Made by a program: the position numbers and the translations under genes. This document shows, piece by piece, positions 42,680-50,880 of a DNA stretch of 64,000 bases. The DNA lies in NCBI RefSeq assembly GCF_003285015.1, contig NZ_QMFB01000022.1, forward strand, positions 83,178 to 147,177. Reading direction: 5' to 3'. Below the pieces are notes generated by a model. That model did no database searches and was not told where the DNA came from. It was given only the letters and a program-made list of their open reading frames with translations. How positions within the stretch are numbered: the first letter of the stretch is position 1; the number at the start of each line of letters is the position of its first letter. This DNA is from Paenibacillus contaminans (GTDB lineage: Bacteria; Bacillota; Bacilli; Paenibacillales; NBRC-103111).

Positions 42680-43480
42680 TTAAACCAGACTCGTCATACC
42701 GCCGCCCTTGGCTTCTATGATGGCCCCGCCGGCTTCGAGCCAGATCGAAGCATAAGAAGGATTGTAAACGAAATCCATCGCAGCCGAAAACTGAAGGCGC
42801 TTAAAGCCTTTCAAATATTCCACGATTTCCATGTTCGTCGCGTACCAAATATCTTCTCGCCCGCCGGCCGACTCGCAAAATCTCTCGATAAGCTCCCAGC
42901 TATTGTCGTTATCGAACTCGTAGCTGTGTCCCCATACATACAGCATATAGAGGTGCTGCCTTGTCTTCAGCTGCTTGAACGTCTCCGTCAGCTCCAGCAG
43001 ATTCCTATTATGATGGCATGTCGGGTTCCACTCCATCAAATCGTCCGGCATGCGGAAGTCGCCGTGGCTATTGACCGTTCTGGCGTATTCGATGCCTAGA
43101 TACGGAAGGATCTCTTTGATCTCCCGGTTGAAGGAGCCGTTGGGGTAAGAAAAACCTCTGACGGGATAATTCGCGATGCGCTCCAGCGCCTTGCGGTCTT
43201 CCGAAATCTCCGAGACGAGCTGCTCCCTTGCGCATCTGGCTATAGTCGGATGTTTAACCGTATGTGCCGCGATTTCATGCCCCCGGTAAAGCTCCGCCGC
43301 TTCTTCCAGCGTTAAACGATCGTTCCCCCCGGCCAAGCCCGAGTTGAGATGGAAAGTTCCTTTTATGCCATGCTCGTTAAAAATCCGGACAAGCCTTCTA
43401 TCGGCCGTCCTTCCGTCATCATAGCTTGCGGTCAGCACTTTATGCTTCCCTTCGGGAAACGTCAGCAGCACGTTCGTCAT
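42680..43480 (-). CDS. Polysaccharide deacetylase family protein
   Basis: 266 aa NodB-like fold: motif 1 TASYDDG (metal Asp), motif 2 HEIAAHTVKHP (HxxxH), and GFSYPNGS as motif 3-like. No signal peptide, so it probably acts on imported sugars in the cytosol. GAGGAGG sits in the end of the GH88/105 gene, with which it forms an operon. The leftward transcript runs into the IS remnant region. Confidence 0.9.
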   Translation of the reverse strand: MTNVLLTFPEGKHKVLTASYDDGRTADRRLVRIFNEHGIKGTFHLNSGLAGGNDRLTLEEAAELYRGHEIAAHTVKHPTIARCAREQLVSEISEDRKALERIANYPVRGFSYPNGSFNREIKEILPYLGIEYARTVNSHGDFRMPDDLMEWNPTCHHNRNLLELTETFKQLKTRQHLYMLYVWGHSYEFDNDNSWELIERFCESAGGREDIWYATNMEIVEYLKGFKRLQFSAAMDFVYNPSYASIWLEAGGAIIEAKGGGMTSLV

Positions 43481-43481
43481 G

Positions 43482-44531
43482 TTATCCTCCTCGATTTGAG
43501 AGCGCGAGCGACAGCAAAATAAGCGTCAGCCCTTGCCCGTATAACGTCGGGTAGCACGGAATCTCATCGTAGGCCGCAACGCTCGGCATAACCGGCGTCC
43601 CTCCGGATACGCCTTGAACCGTCCCGTCCGAACCGATTTGCGCCATTACGCCCTTCAGCGCCCGATCTATCGCTTCCTTATAGGTATCATCCAGCCAGCC
43701 GAGCTTGATCCCGGCCAGCCATCCTGCGGCAATCCCCGCGCTTCCGGACGTTTCCGGATAAAATCCCGGCTGATCCATCACCGTAGCCCACATGCCTTCG
43801 GCGCCCTGATCACGCAGCAGTCCCTCCGCCAGCTTCCGGTAACGATCTGCGATTTCGTCTGAAGCCGGAAGCAGAGAAGCGATTTCCCCGGCAATCCAAG
43901 GACAGGCCAGCACGACCCATGCATTGGCTCGCGTCCAGCGGGCCGCGGACATATGATTCCGCTCCGCACAATTCCAGCCGTGGAACAACACCCCGGTTTC
44001 CGGATCCTGAAGCAAACGCAGATGGACAAGCAGCTGGAACTCCGCTTCCTTCGCATATTTGCTTTCGCCGGTCAGCTTCGCCAGGCGGGCCATAAACAGC
44101 ACGGCCATAAACAAGGTGTCCGCCCATACTTGCTCGGGGAAGCTGGCATTTTCCGTAACCGTATGCTCGAAGGCGCCTTCCCTCGTGCGCGGCGCTTCCG
44201 TCAGCATCCAATCGCCGATCTGCAGCGCCTTCTCCAAATACCAGCCATCCCCCGTACGCCGGTAAAGCTCCGGAAATATCGCGTACGGCGCCATGGAATT
44301 GATAACTTTCGCCTGCTCGCTCAAATGCTTATTGCGTTCCACCCATTCCTGCAAATAACCGATCGCTTCTTGTTTTCCCACCAGCTCGGCATAAGCGAGA
44401 ATCGAGACGACTCCGACGCCCGGCACCCAGTCCCAGCTATCCATATTCATGCCCCAGTCGGTTGCGGATCCGTCTACCATCCGGCGATAAACGCGTTCCG
44501 CAGCTGCCGCGAGTTCGTTATTTCCGTTCAT
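43482..44531 (-). CDS. Unsaturated glucuronyl/galacturonyl hydrolase, GH88/GH105 type
   Basis: 349 aa from an ATG with GGAGGGG upstream; the longer frame start (TTG, 44549) lies on the ribosome site itself. (Alpha/alpha)6 toroid pattern of YteR/YesR relatives: DWGMNMDSWDWVPGVGVVSI, VWADTLFMAVLFMARL (catalytic Asp), HGWNCAERNHMSAARWTRAN and GFYPETSGSAGIAAGWL. These enzymes release the unsaturated uronate made by polysaccharide lyases. No signal peptide. First gene of an operon with the deacetylase, divergent from the AraC regulator. Confidence 0.88.
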   Translation of the reverse strand: MNGNNELAAAAERVYRRMVDGSATDWGMNMDSWDWVPGVGVVSILAYAELVGKQEAIGYLQEWVERNKHLSEQAKVINSMAPYAIFPELYRRTGDGWYLEKALQIGDWMLTEAPRTREGAFEHTVTENASFPEQVWADTLFMAVLFMARLAKLTGESKYAKEAEFQLLVHLRLLQDPETGVLFHGWNCAERNHMSAARWTRANAWVVLACPWIAGEIASLLPASDEIADRYRKLAEGLLRDQGAEGMWATVMDQPGFYPETSGSAGIAAGWLAGIKLGWLDDTYKEAIDRALKGVMAQIGSDGTVQGVSGGTPVMPSVAAYDEIPCYPTLYGQGLTLILLSLALSNRGG

Positions 44532-44718
44532 ATGCCCAATCCCCTCCAAGTTTCTTTCCTGCCATACTCCTTATAATGTAACGGATAAGAGTCCTGGCGA
44601 CTTGGCCGTTTGTTCGGCGTTTATGGGGATTTTTCCGGAATATGATGCCGGTTAACGAACCCGTTGTGATAAAATAACGTTACCGATCGTCATTCCGTTT
44701 GGAAGGAGGCAGCATACC

Positions 44719-45612
44719 ATGAGCTCACGCGGCATTTCCTCCCGCTATCAGTTGGACGCCGTAACGAATCGTTTTTTGGACGATTTTCCCGTCCATTGCC
44801 ATTTTCGAAACGGTATGATCGGCCAAAGCGAAATGCATGCCCACCGGGGCTACGAGCTGTATTTCTGCCTGGAGGGCGACGGCAAGCTCTTGGTCGAAGA
44901 CCGCGTCTACTCCTTGCAGCCGGGCGCCTTCGCGATCATGAAGCCGCACGTCCTTCACTTGGCTCGCGTCATCGGGACGAAGCCCTTGCACCGTGTCGTG
45001 CTGTCGATTGACGAGCGGTATGCGCTTTCCGCCTTCGACAACTCGCCCGGAATCGGCGACTGCGTGCGTGCCCTGTTTACGGAGCCGCAGCTTCCTTCCT
45101 CCTGCTGGCTGTTGCCGGCGGTAAAGGCGGAGGCGATCCGAGATGTTTTGCTTCGGCTAACCCGGGAGCTCTCCGACAAACCGCTCTATTACGAAGCGGC
45201 TATTCACCATCTGCTTGCCGAATTGTTCGTTGCGCTTGCGCGGGAGCAGCTTAGTCCCCCGGCCGCAGACGAAACGGATCATGTAACGTTTCATTTGGCG
45301 GAGCGCATTTTGCAGTATTTGGCCGCGCACTATGCCGAATCGATCGAGGTCAGCCGCTTGCATGAACGGTTCAACGTTTCCCGGTCCCATATGTACGATC
45401 ATTTTAAACAAGCTACCGGTCATTCCTTGAACCGTTATTTGACGATCTACCGGATCAATCAGGCCAAACGGCTGCTCCTGGACACGCCGCTCTCCGTAAC
45501 CGAGATCGCTTCCGCCGCCGGCTTCGGCGACCTTTCGCATTTCTTCCACACCTTCAAATCGGAAACCGGCCGAACGCCGAACGCCTACCGCAAGAGGACT
45601 GGAAAAAATTAG
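44719..45612 (+). CDS. AraC-family regulator with cupin sensor
   Basis: 297 aa: an N-terminal cupin (MHAHRGYELYFCLEGDGKLL) and a C-terminal AraC domain (VSRLHERFNVSRSHMYDHF; VTEIASAAGFGDLSHFFHTF). AAGGAGG precedes the ATG. Divergent from the GH88/105-deacetylase operon, its likely target. The TAG stop coincides exactly with the TA insertion site of MITE copy B; the pre-insertion sequence would also read TAG. Confidence 0.93.
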   Translation: MSSRGISSRYQLDAVTNRFLDDFPVHCHFRNGMIGQSEMHAHRGYELYFCLEGDGKLLVEDRVYSLQPGAFAIMKPHVLHLARVIGTKPLHRVVLSIDERYALSAFDNSPGIGDCVRALFTEPQLPSSCWLLPAVKAEAIRDVLLRLTRELSDKPLYYEAAIHHLLAELFVALAREQLSPPAADETDHVTFHLAERILQYLAAHYAESIEVSRLHERFNVSRSHMYDHFKQATGHSLNRYLTIYRINQAKRLLLDTPLSVTEIASAAGFGDLSHFFHTFKSETGRTPNAYRKRTGKN

Positions 45613-45862
45613 GGCGTGTCTGAAAACTCCGACGGGAGCAGATTTTGCCGAATTTTTGTTCCTCCATTAGCAAGGTTAGCTACGCTTTACCTTGCTGATT
45701 CCGCTACGGTAAACGCCACCGCCCAAAGAAGGGCTGAAACGTTTATCCTGGCAGGCAAGGCGCGGTTGTGAAGGCGTACCGGGGGTACGTCAAGCAAACG
45801 GAATGCAGCATAGAGCGAAAAGGCGGTGAAAGATGCCCCTGAGCGAGTATTCAGACACGCCC
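45612..45862 (+). mobile_element. MITE copy B, 251 bp
   Basis: Inverted ends GGGCGTGTCTGAAAACTC and GAGTATTCAGACACGCCC, flanked by TA on both sides (45610-45611 and 45863-45864). About 85% or more identical to copy C by eye. No coding frame, so it needs a transposase in trans; TA targets point to an IS630/Tc1-mariner type source. Confidence 0.88.
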
Positions 45863-45900
45863 TAGCCGCCTAAATCCAGTTTTGGACTTTAGAGCGGCTA
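45863..45900 (+). terminator. Original terminator of the AraC gene, displaced
   Basis: TAGCCGC...TCCA pairs with TGGACTTTAGAGCGGCTA. The left arm begins with the TA of the MITE target duplication, so before insertion this hairpin started in the AraC stop codon. The MITE now separates them by 251 bp. No strong T-run. Confidence 0.5.
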
Positions 45901-45991
45901 GTGTCAAGCATTACTTTAATTTGATATTTCCGGAAAAAGGCGCGCCGACCGTTTGGAATGCCGCTACTCCCGTCGTACGATTCGGAAACCC

Positions 45992-47077
45992 TTACGGATA
46001 AAACCATTCCCGTTCGATGACAGCCACAACCAAATCCATTCCCGTCCGTTTGAACGGCAGCGTCTTGTCGTCTTCCGTTATTTGCGGATCTTCGACCTTC
46101 GTATAGGTAAGAAACGCCTTTCCTGACGGGGTAATCATACAGTTTACATTCATGAATTCATACGGCCCCGTTTCGATATCGCCTACCCGGCGCCATGTGC
46201 CGCCTCCGTCTTGTGACAAAGCAGCCGTAAGCGGGGTGCGAAGCCCGTAATGGTGTCTGCCGGGATCATAATCGCTGCCGTTATAGAACAATACCAAGTC
46301 TTTGGTGCCCGGGATTCGTCTGATACAAGTACACGACTCAGGCGCCTTTAAACCGGAGGTTTGCGGAAGTGACCATGTTTCGCCGACATTATCCGAATAG
46401 GATAAAAAGACCGCCCCCAGCTGAGTCCGCAGCGACATGACGAGCCGTCCGTCGCCAAGCTCCGCTACGGATGCTTCCATCGCGCCCCGCATCGGCAAAT
46501 CGACCGTTCCGCCAGCCTGCCTCCAGCTATGCCCTTCGTCGTCGCTCAGAAAGCAGCCGACCGTATTATGCTGGCTTCCCTGATGTCCCGTTCCGAAGTG
46601 ATAGGGTAACAGCAGCCGTCCGCCGCTCAAAACGTTCATATGATTGGCGCCGCCTTGAAGCCATTGTCCTTCGCTTCGTTCCCAAACGCAGCCCGCTTCC
46701 CGCCACGTCTCTCCCTCGTCGGACGAACGGAATAGACACATAGTGGAACTGCTGCCTCCCTCGTGCCCGCGAAGACAATGAAGCAGCAGATCGCCGGAAG
46801 GCAGCCGGGATATACCGGGCGCTTGCACGTTATGATCGCCGGGCCGTACATCGACGAGCAGCGCTTCGTCCCCCCATGAGACGCCGCCGTCCTTCGAACG
46901 TTTCGCATAGATGCGGCAGAGGCCAAAATCGCTTCCGCCCTCGGCGCCGTCCTCGTATTTGTGCCAAACCAGAAGCAAGCGCCCGTCTTTCAGCTCCACG
47001 ATGCCGGCGGTATCGTTGCGAGGGTTTCCCGCACCGGCTTCGGCTGCAAGAACATGCTTGATTTTTGCGTTCGACAT
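45992..47077 (-). CDS. BNR/Asp-box sialidase-like exo-hydrolase
   Basis: 361 aa six-bladed propeller with five Asp boxes: SKDGGVSW, SSDEGETW, SDDEGHSW, SDNVGETW and SQDGGGTW. No signal peptide, which is unusual for an extracellular sialidase and suggests action on imported sugars. It lies downstream of an SBP gene in the second importer locus. The NanA-type aldolase upstream in the same region makes sialic or another ulosonic acid plausible, but Asp-box proteins act on several substrates. Confidence 0.85.
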   Translation of the reverse strand: MSNAKIKHVLAAEAGAGNPRNDTAGIVELKDGRLLLVWHKYEDGAEGGSDFGLCRIYAKRSKDGGVSWGDEALLVDVRPGDHNVQAPGISRLPSGDLLLHCLRGHEGGSSSTMCLFRSSDEGETWREAGCVWERSEGQWLQGGANHMNVLSGGRLLLPYHFGTGHQGSQHNTVGCFLSDDEGHSWRQAGGTVDLPMRGAMEASVAELGDGRLVMSLRTQLGAVFLSYSDNVGETWSLPQTSGLKAPESCTCIRRIPGTKDLVLFYNGSDYDPGRHHYGLRTPLTAALSQDGGGTWRRVGDIETGPYEFMNVNCMITPSGKAFLTYTKVEDPQITEDDKTLPFKRTGMDLVVAVIEREWFYP

Positions 47078-47159
47078 GATTTCTCTCCTCAGCTTCCCTC
47101 AATCGGCAGGCAGGATGGATTTCGAGTCTCCCCCTCCTGCCTCGAGCAGTAAGATTACA

Positions 47160-48797
47160 TTAAAATTTCAGTTTGAATTCATAGAAGTCTTTCGTAAAGA
47201 ACGCCTTCGTTTTATTATCCTGGTACCATTTGGCAAACCATTCTTCAATGTTTTTGCCGTTATTTTTGTCCCAGACGCTTTTCGCTTCCTGTAACGCTTG
47301 GTCGATCGTACTGGAGTTTCCGGAAATGATCGACTTGGTCCAAATATCCCCGATGTTTTTCGTCGCATTGTTAAAAGAAGTTTGCAGCTCGCTCGGCATT
47401 GCCGGGACATGCTCCGGGTGCGTAAAGTCCGGCATCGGACGTTTCTCGTCCAAGTAAATGTCGTATGCCTGCTTCATAAGCTCCAAGTATTGCTTTTCCA
47501 CCGGGTCGTTCGGATTCAACGTTGCCTGGAATTGACCGCATGAACCTTCCACGATGGGGGAGAAGAGCATCGTATAGGCTGCCGAGTATTTGATTTTCGG
47601 ATCGGTTTTGGCCTTATCGACGAACTGCTGGCAGTTATTCGCGCCGATGTTCCAGTCTTCGCCCTTGATGCCGTATTTTAACGTTTGACCCGTTTCCTTC
47701 GCTGCCATAAAGTCGACGTATTTCATGACGGCTTCCGGATTTTTCGCATCCGCATTGATCATGCCGGTAATTTGAACCGGATTGGCCAAAATAGGGCTGA
47801 ACTTCCCGAATTCGGTTTCGGGAAGCGCGATGACCTGCAGCTCCGCATTGGGATCCGCTTTTTTCAACGCTTTAAACGTTTCGACATCGGATTGATGAAC
47901 GCTCGAGCCCCACGCTCCGATTTTTCCGGCGATGATTTCCTGGGCGTACAACCCCATGTACCCGGAGCCTTTTTTGGTTAAATAATCTTTGTCGATCAAA
48001 CCTTCATCATACAGCTGCTTCTTGAAGGCGGCGGCTCCTTTTGCCCGGTCCCAGTCCCAAACCATTTTATCTCCGGAGATGACCCAGCCTACGTTCCCGA
48101 ACATGCTGTCGAGCACTTGAATCGAACGGGAGCCCATATCGAAAGCGATCGTGTCCTTTTTTCCGTTTCCGTCCGGATCGTTGTCGCGAAACGCTTTCAA
48201 TACCTGAATAAGCTCATCGGCTGTCTGGGGAACCTGCAGATTCAGCTTTTTCAGCCAATCGGCCCTCAGCATCAAAACATTATGCGGCCGCAAGCCATTA
48301 ATTCGGCCGAATCCGTACATTTTTCCGTCGGGCATGGTAGCGGCTTTTTGCAGTGCCGGATATTGTTTCAGCAGCTCTTTATATGTTGTGCTATGCTTCT
48401 CGATCAGTTCATCGACGGGAAGAATCAGCTTTTGGTCATACAATTGATTGCGGAACGGCCCGCTGAACTCCTGGATCAAATCGGGAGCCGAGCCCGAGGC
48501 AAATAACGTATTGAATTTTTGCACCGACTCCGTTCTCGGGACGGAGATGACTTTAATGTTGGCCGGGCCGTTCTCGGACATCCAAGTCACCCAGCGGTTC
48601 TTCTCGATCGTGCCTTCCTCGGGAGGCGTAACGCCGGCATCGTAAGCGGAAATCGTAATCTCGGGTTTCGGTTTATCCTTGTCGTTTGTCGTCGGGCTTA
48701 CGCCTTCGTTCGGCGACTCCTTCGCACATCCGGCAATACCGACGGCAAGCATGCAGCTGCCGATCAATGCCATTTTCATCGTATTTTTCCTATTCAT
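47160..48797 (-). CDS. Sugar ABC transporter solute-binding lipoprotein (LplA type)
   Basis: 545 aa; lipobox VGIAGC (Cys about residue 24), short linker with TNDKDKPKPE, then a large family 1 SBP fold. AGGAGG precedes the ATG. Paralogous to the SBP at 34331 in length and layout. Follows its permeases; the sialidase-like gene comes next, after an 82-bp gap holding a possible GCAGGA/TCCTGC hairpin. Confidence 0.93.
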   Translation of the reverse strand: MNRKNTMKMALIGSCMLAVGIAGCAKESPNEGVSPTTNDKDKPKPEITISAYDAGVTPPEEGTIEKNRWVTWMSENGPANIKVISVPRTESVQKFNTLFASGSAPDLIQEFSGPFRNQLYDQKLILPVDELIEKHSTTYKELLKQYPALQKAATMPDGKMYGFGRINGLRPHNVLMLRADWLKKLNLQVPQTADELIQVLKAFRDNDPDGNGKKDTIAFDMGSRSIQVLDSMFGNVGWVISGDKMVWDWDRAKGAAAFKKQLYDEGLIDKDYLTKKGSGYMGLYAQEIIAGKIGAWGSSVHQSDVETFKALKKADPNAELQVIALPETEFGKFSPILANPVQITGMINADAKNPEAVMKYVDFMAAKETGQTLKYGIKGEDWNIGANNCQQFVDKAKTDPKIKYSAAYTMLFSPIVEGSCGQFQATLNPNDPVEKQYLELMKQAYDIYLDEKRPMPDFTHPEHVPAMPSELQTSFNNATKNIGDIWTKSIISGNSSTIDQALQEAKSVWDKNNGKNIEEWFAKWYQDNKTKAFFTKDFYEFKLKF

Positions 48798-48850
48798 CTA
48801 GCGACCTCCTGGACATCTTTTTTTTTGGTGAATCATTTGGGCGAAAATAG

Positions 48851-49726
48851 TCAACCTTTGACCGCGCCGATTAACACCCCCTTCACGAAATGCTTTTGAA
48901 GAAGCGGATAGACGGCAATCATCGGAATCAGCATGACGACCATGCCGGCGGAACGAATGGACTCGGGCGTCAGCATCTGCCGGTCTTCCTCCTGTATGTT
49001 TTGAAGCTCGTTCATCAGGTTGGATTGCGAGACCATTTGCTGGATGAGTACGGAAAGATTGTACTTGCTCGTATCGTTAATATAGATGAGCACATTCATA
49101 AACGAGTTCCAATGGCTGACGCCGTAGAACAAAGCCAGCGTGGCCAGCACCGGAGCGGATAACGGCAGGACGATCTGTACGGCCAGTCTCCATTCCCCGC
49201 AGCCGTCTATACGCGCCGAATTTTCCAGCTCCTCCGGAATATTCTCGAAAAATGTTTTCATAATCAGCATGTTGTACGCGCTCACCAATGCGGGAAGCCA
49301 CAAGGCCCAGTACGAGTCGATGATCCCTAACGATTTGACCAATAAATAGCTCGGAATGAGACCGCCGGAGAAAAGCATCGTAAATACGATCAGCAGCGTC
49401 ATGAAGCGCCGGCCGATAAATATTTTCTTGGAGAGCGGATACGCGGCCAAAATCGTAAACAGCATATTAAGCGCCACTCCCACAACGGTAATGATCACGC
49501 TATTGATAAAAGCGGAGGGTACGCGTGTCCCCTTAATCAGCGCCTCGTAAGAATCCCAGCTGAATCCCACGGGCCATAAAAATACGTCCCCAGCCAAAAT
49601 GGCATGATTGCTGCTGAAGGAGAGCGAGATGATATAAAGCAGAGGAAACAGCGCGCTTAACGCCCAACCCCCTAGCAGCAGTGCGTTTACGCCGTAAAAA
49701 ACTTTTTCCCCTAGCGTCGGTTTCAT
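48851..49726 (-). CDS. Sugar ABC permease (LplC/CarB type)
   Basis: 291 aa, six membrane segments, EAA loop EELENSARIDGCGEWRLAVQ, ending FVKGVLIGAVKG. GGGAGG precedes the ATG. Partner of the permease 12 bp upstream. No ATPase gene nearby. Confidence 0.95.
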   Translation of the reverse strand: MKPTLGEKVFYGVNALLLGGWALSALFPLLYIISLSFSSNHAILAGDVFLWPVGFSWDSYEALIKGTRVPSAFINSVIITVVGVALNMLFTILAAYPLSKKIFIGRRFMTLLIVFTMLFSGGLIPSYLLVKSLGIIDSYWALWLPALVSAYNMLIMKTFFENIPEELENSARIDGCGEWRLAVQIVLPLSAPVLATLALFYGVSHWNSFMNVLIYINDTSKYNLSVLIQQMVSQSNLMNELQNIQEEDRQMLTPESIRSAGMVVMLIPMIAVYPLLQKHFVKGVLIGAVKG

Positions 49727-49738
49727 GATAGCCTCCCG

Positions 49739-50686
49739 TTAGAACAATCCTTGATCGAATTTGCGAGCCATTGCGTTAGCGCCGAGCACCAGAACGAGAC
49801 CGATCACCGACTCGAACAGCCCGACCGCTGCGGTAAAACTGAATTGCCCGCCCTGGAGTCCCACCCGGTAAACGTAAGTGGAGATAACATCCGATATTTG
49901 CGAAACAGCAGGATTGGACAACATGTAAACTTTGTCGAAGCCCACATCGATCAGCTTGCCCATCTGCAGAATGAACATCACGACGATCGTCGAACGAATT
50001 CCCGGCAGCGTAATATGCCAAATTTGTTTCCACTTCGGGGCTCCGTCCATGGCAGCGGCTTCGTATAAGCTCGGATCCACGGAAGATAACGCCGCCAAGT
50101 ATATGATTGCGGAAAATCCGGCTTCCTGCCAAACGCCCGAACCGAAATAGACCCCAAGCCAGGTCGGAATCTTATAGAGGAAAGGAATCGGTTCATCCCG
50201 TCCCAGAAGCGTCTGCGCCAACTCGTTCACCGCCCCGCCCGAGGAAAAAACCGTGATCACGATGCCGGTGACGATAACCATGGAAAGAAAATGCGGCAAA
50301 TAGATGAGCGTCTGGACGATCTTCTTGTACCACCGTTTGCGAATTTCATTCAGAAGAACGGCCAGGAGAATCGGAAACGGAAAGCCGATCGCGAAGCCGA
50401 CTACGCTGATTACGATCGTATTTCGAAGCACCTTCATAAAATCCGGACTGCTCCAAAGCATTTCGAAATGCTTGAATCCCGCCCAAGGACTGTTCCAGAT
50501 GCCCTCCCGGAAATGGTAATCCTTAAAGGCAATGACGATCCCCCCCATCGGCAAATATTTGAATAGGATGAAGTAAATCAGGACCGGCAAAAACATCACC
50601 CATAGAGGGACATTGGACTTCCATAGCCTGATTCGCCCGGGATTCGTACGTGCTCCCTTTTTCGCAGCAGCGACTGCTGATCTCAT
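49739..50686 (-). CDS. Sugar ABC permease (LplB type)
   Basis: 315 aa, six membrane segments, EAA loop YEAAAMDGAPKWKQIWHITL. AAGGAG precedes the ATG. First gene of the second importer operon, behind the sensor gene but separated from it by a strong terminator. Confidence 0.95.
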   Translation of the reverse strand: MRSAVAAAKKGARTNPGRIRLWKSNVPLWVMFLPVLIYFILFKYLPMGGIVIAFKDYHFREGIWNSPWAGFKHFEMLWSSPDFMKVLRNTIVISVVGFAIGFPFPILLAVLLNEIRKRWYKKIVQTLIYLPHFLSMVIVTGIVITVFSSGGAVNELAQTLLGRDEPIPFLYKIPTWLGVYFGSGVWQEAGFSAIIYLAALSSVDPSLYEAAAMDGAPKWKQIWHITLPGIRSTIVVMFILQMGKLIDVGFDKVYMLSNPAVSQISDVISTYVYRVGLQGGQFSFTAAVGLFESVIGLVLVLGANAMARKFDQGLF

Positions 50687-50786
50687 TATGTCTGCTCCTT
50701 TACTTGATCGTCTGCGGATTTGTACTCACTATACGGAAAGGGGGACGTTTCGCACAATATACACGTTTTTTCTATGTAGATCGGAC

Positions 50787-50841
50787 AAAAAAAGGCTTCG
50801 CTCCGGCCTTCCGGAGGAGCGTCCGAAAGCCGAAAGAAGCC
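50787..50841 (-). terminator. Terminator after second Cache-AraC gene
   Basis: Leftward, GGCTTC...GCTCC pairs with GGAG...GAAGCC and is followed by seven T. It separates the sensor transcript from the importer operon, so the importer has its own promoter in 50687-50786. Confidence 0.75.
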
Positions 50842-50880
50842 GCATAAACATATTTTTACCGGATAGATCGGCCGGGAGAA

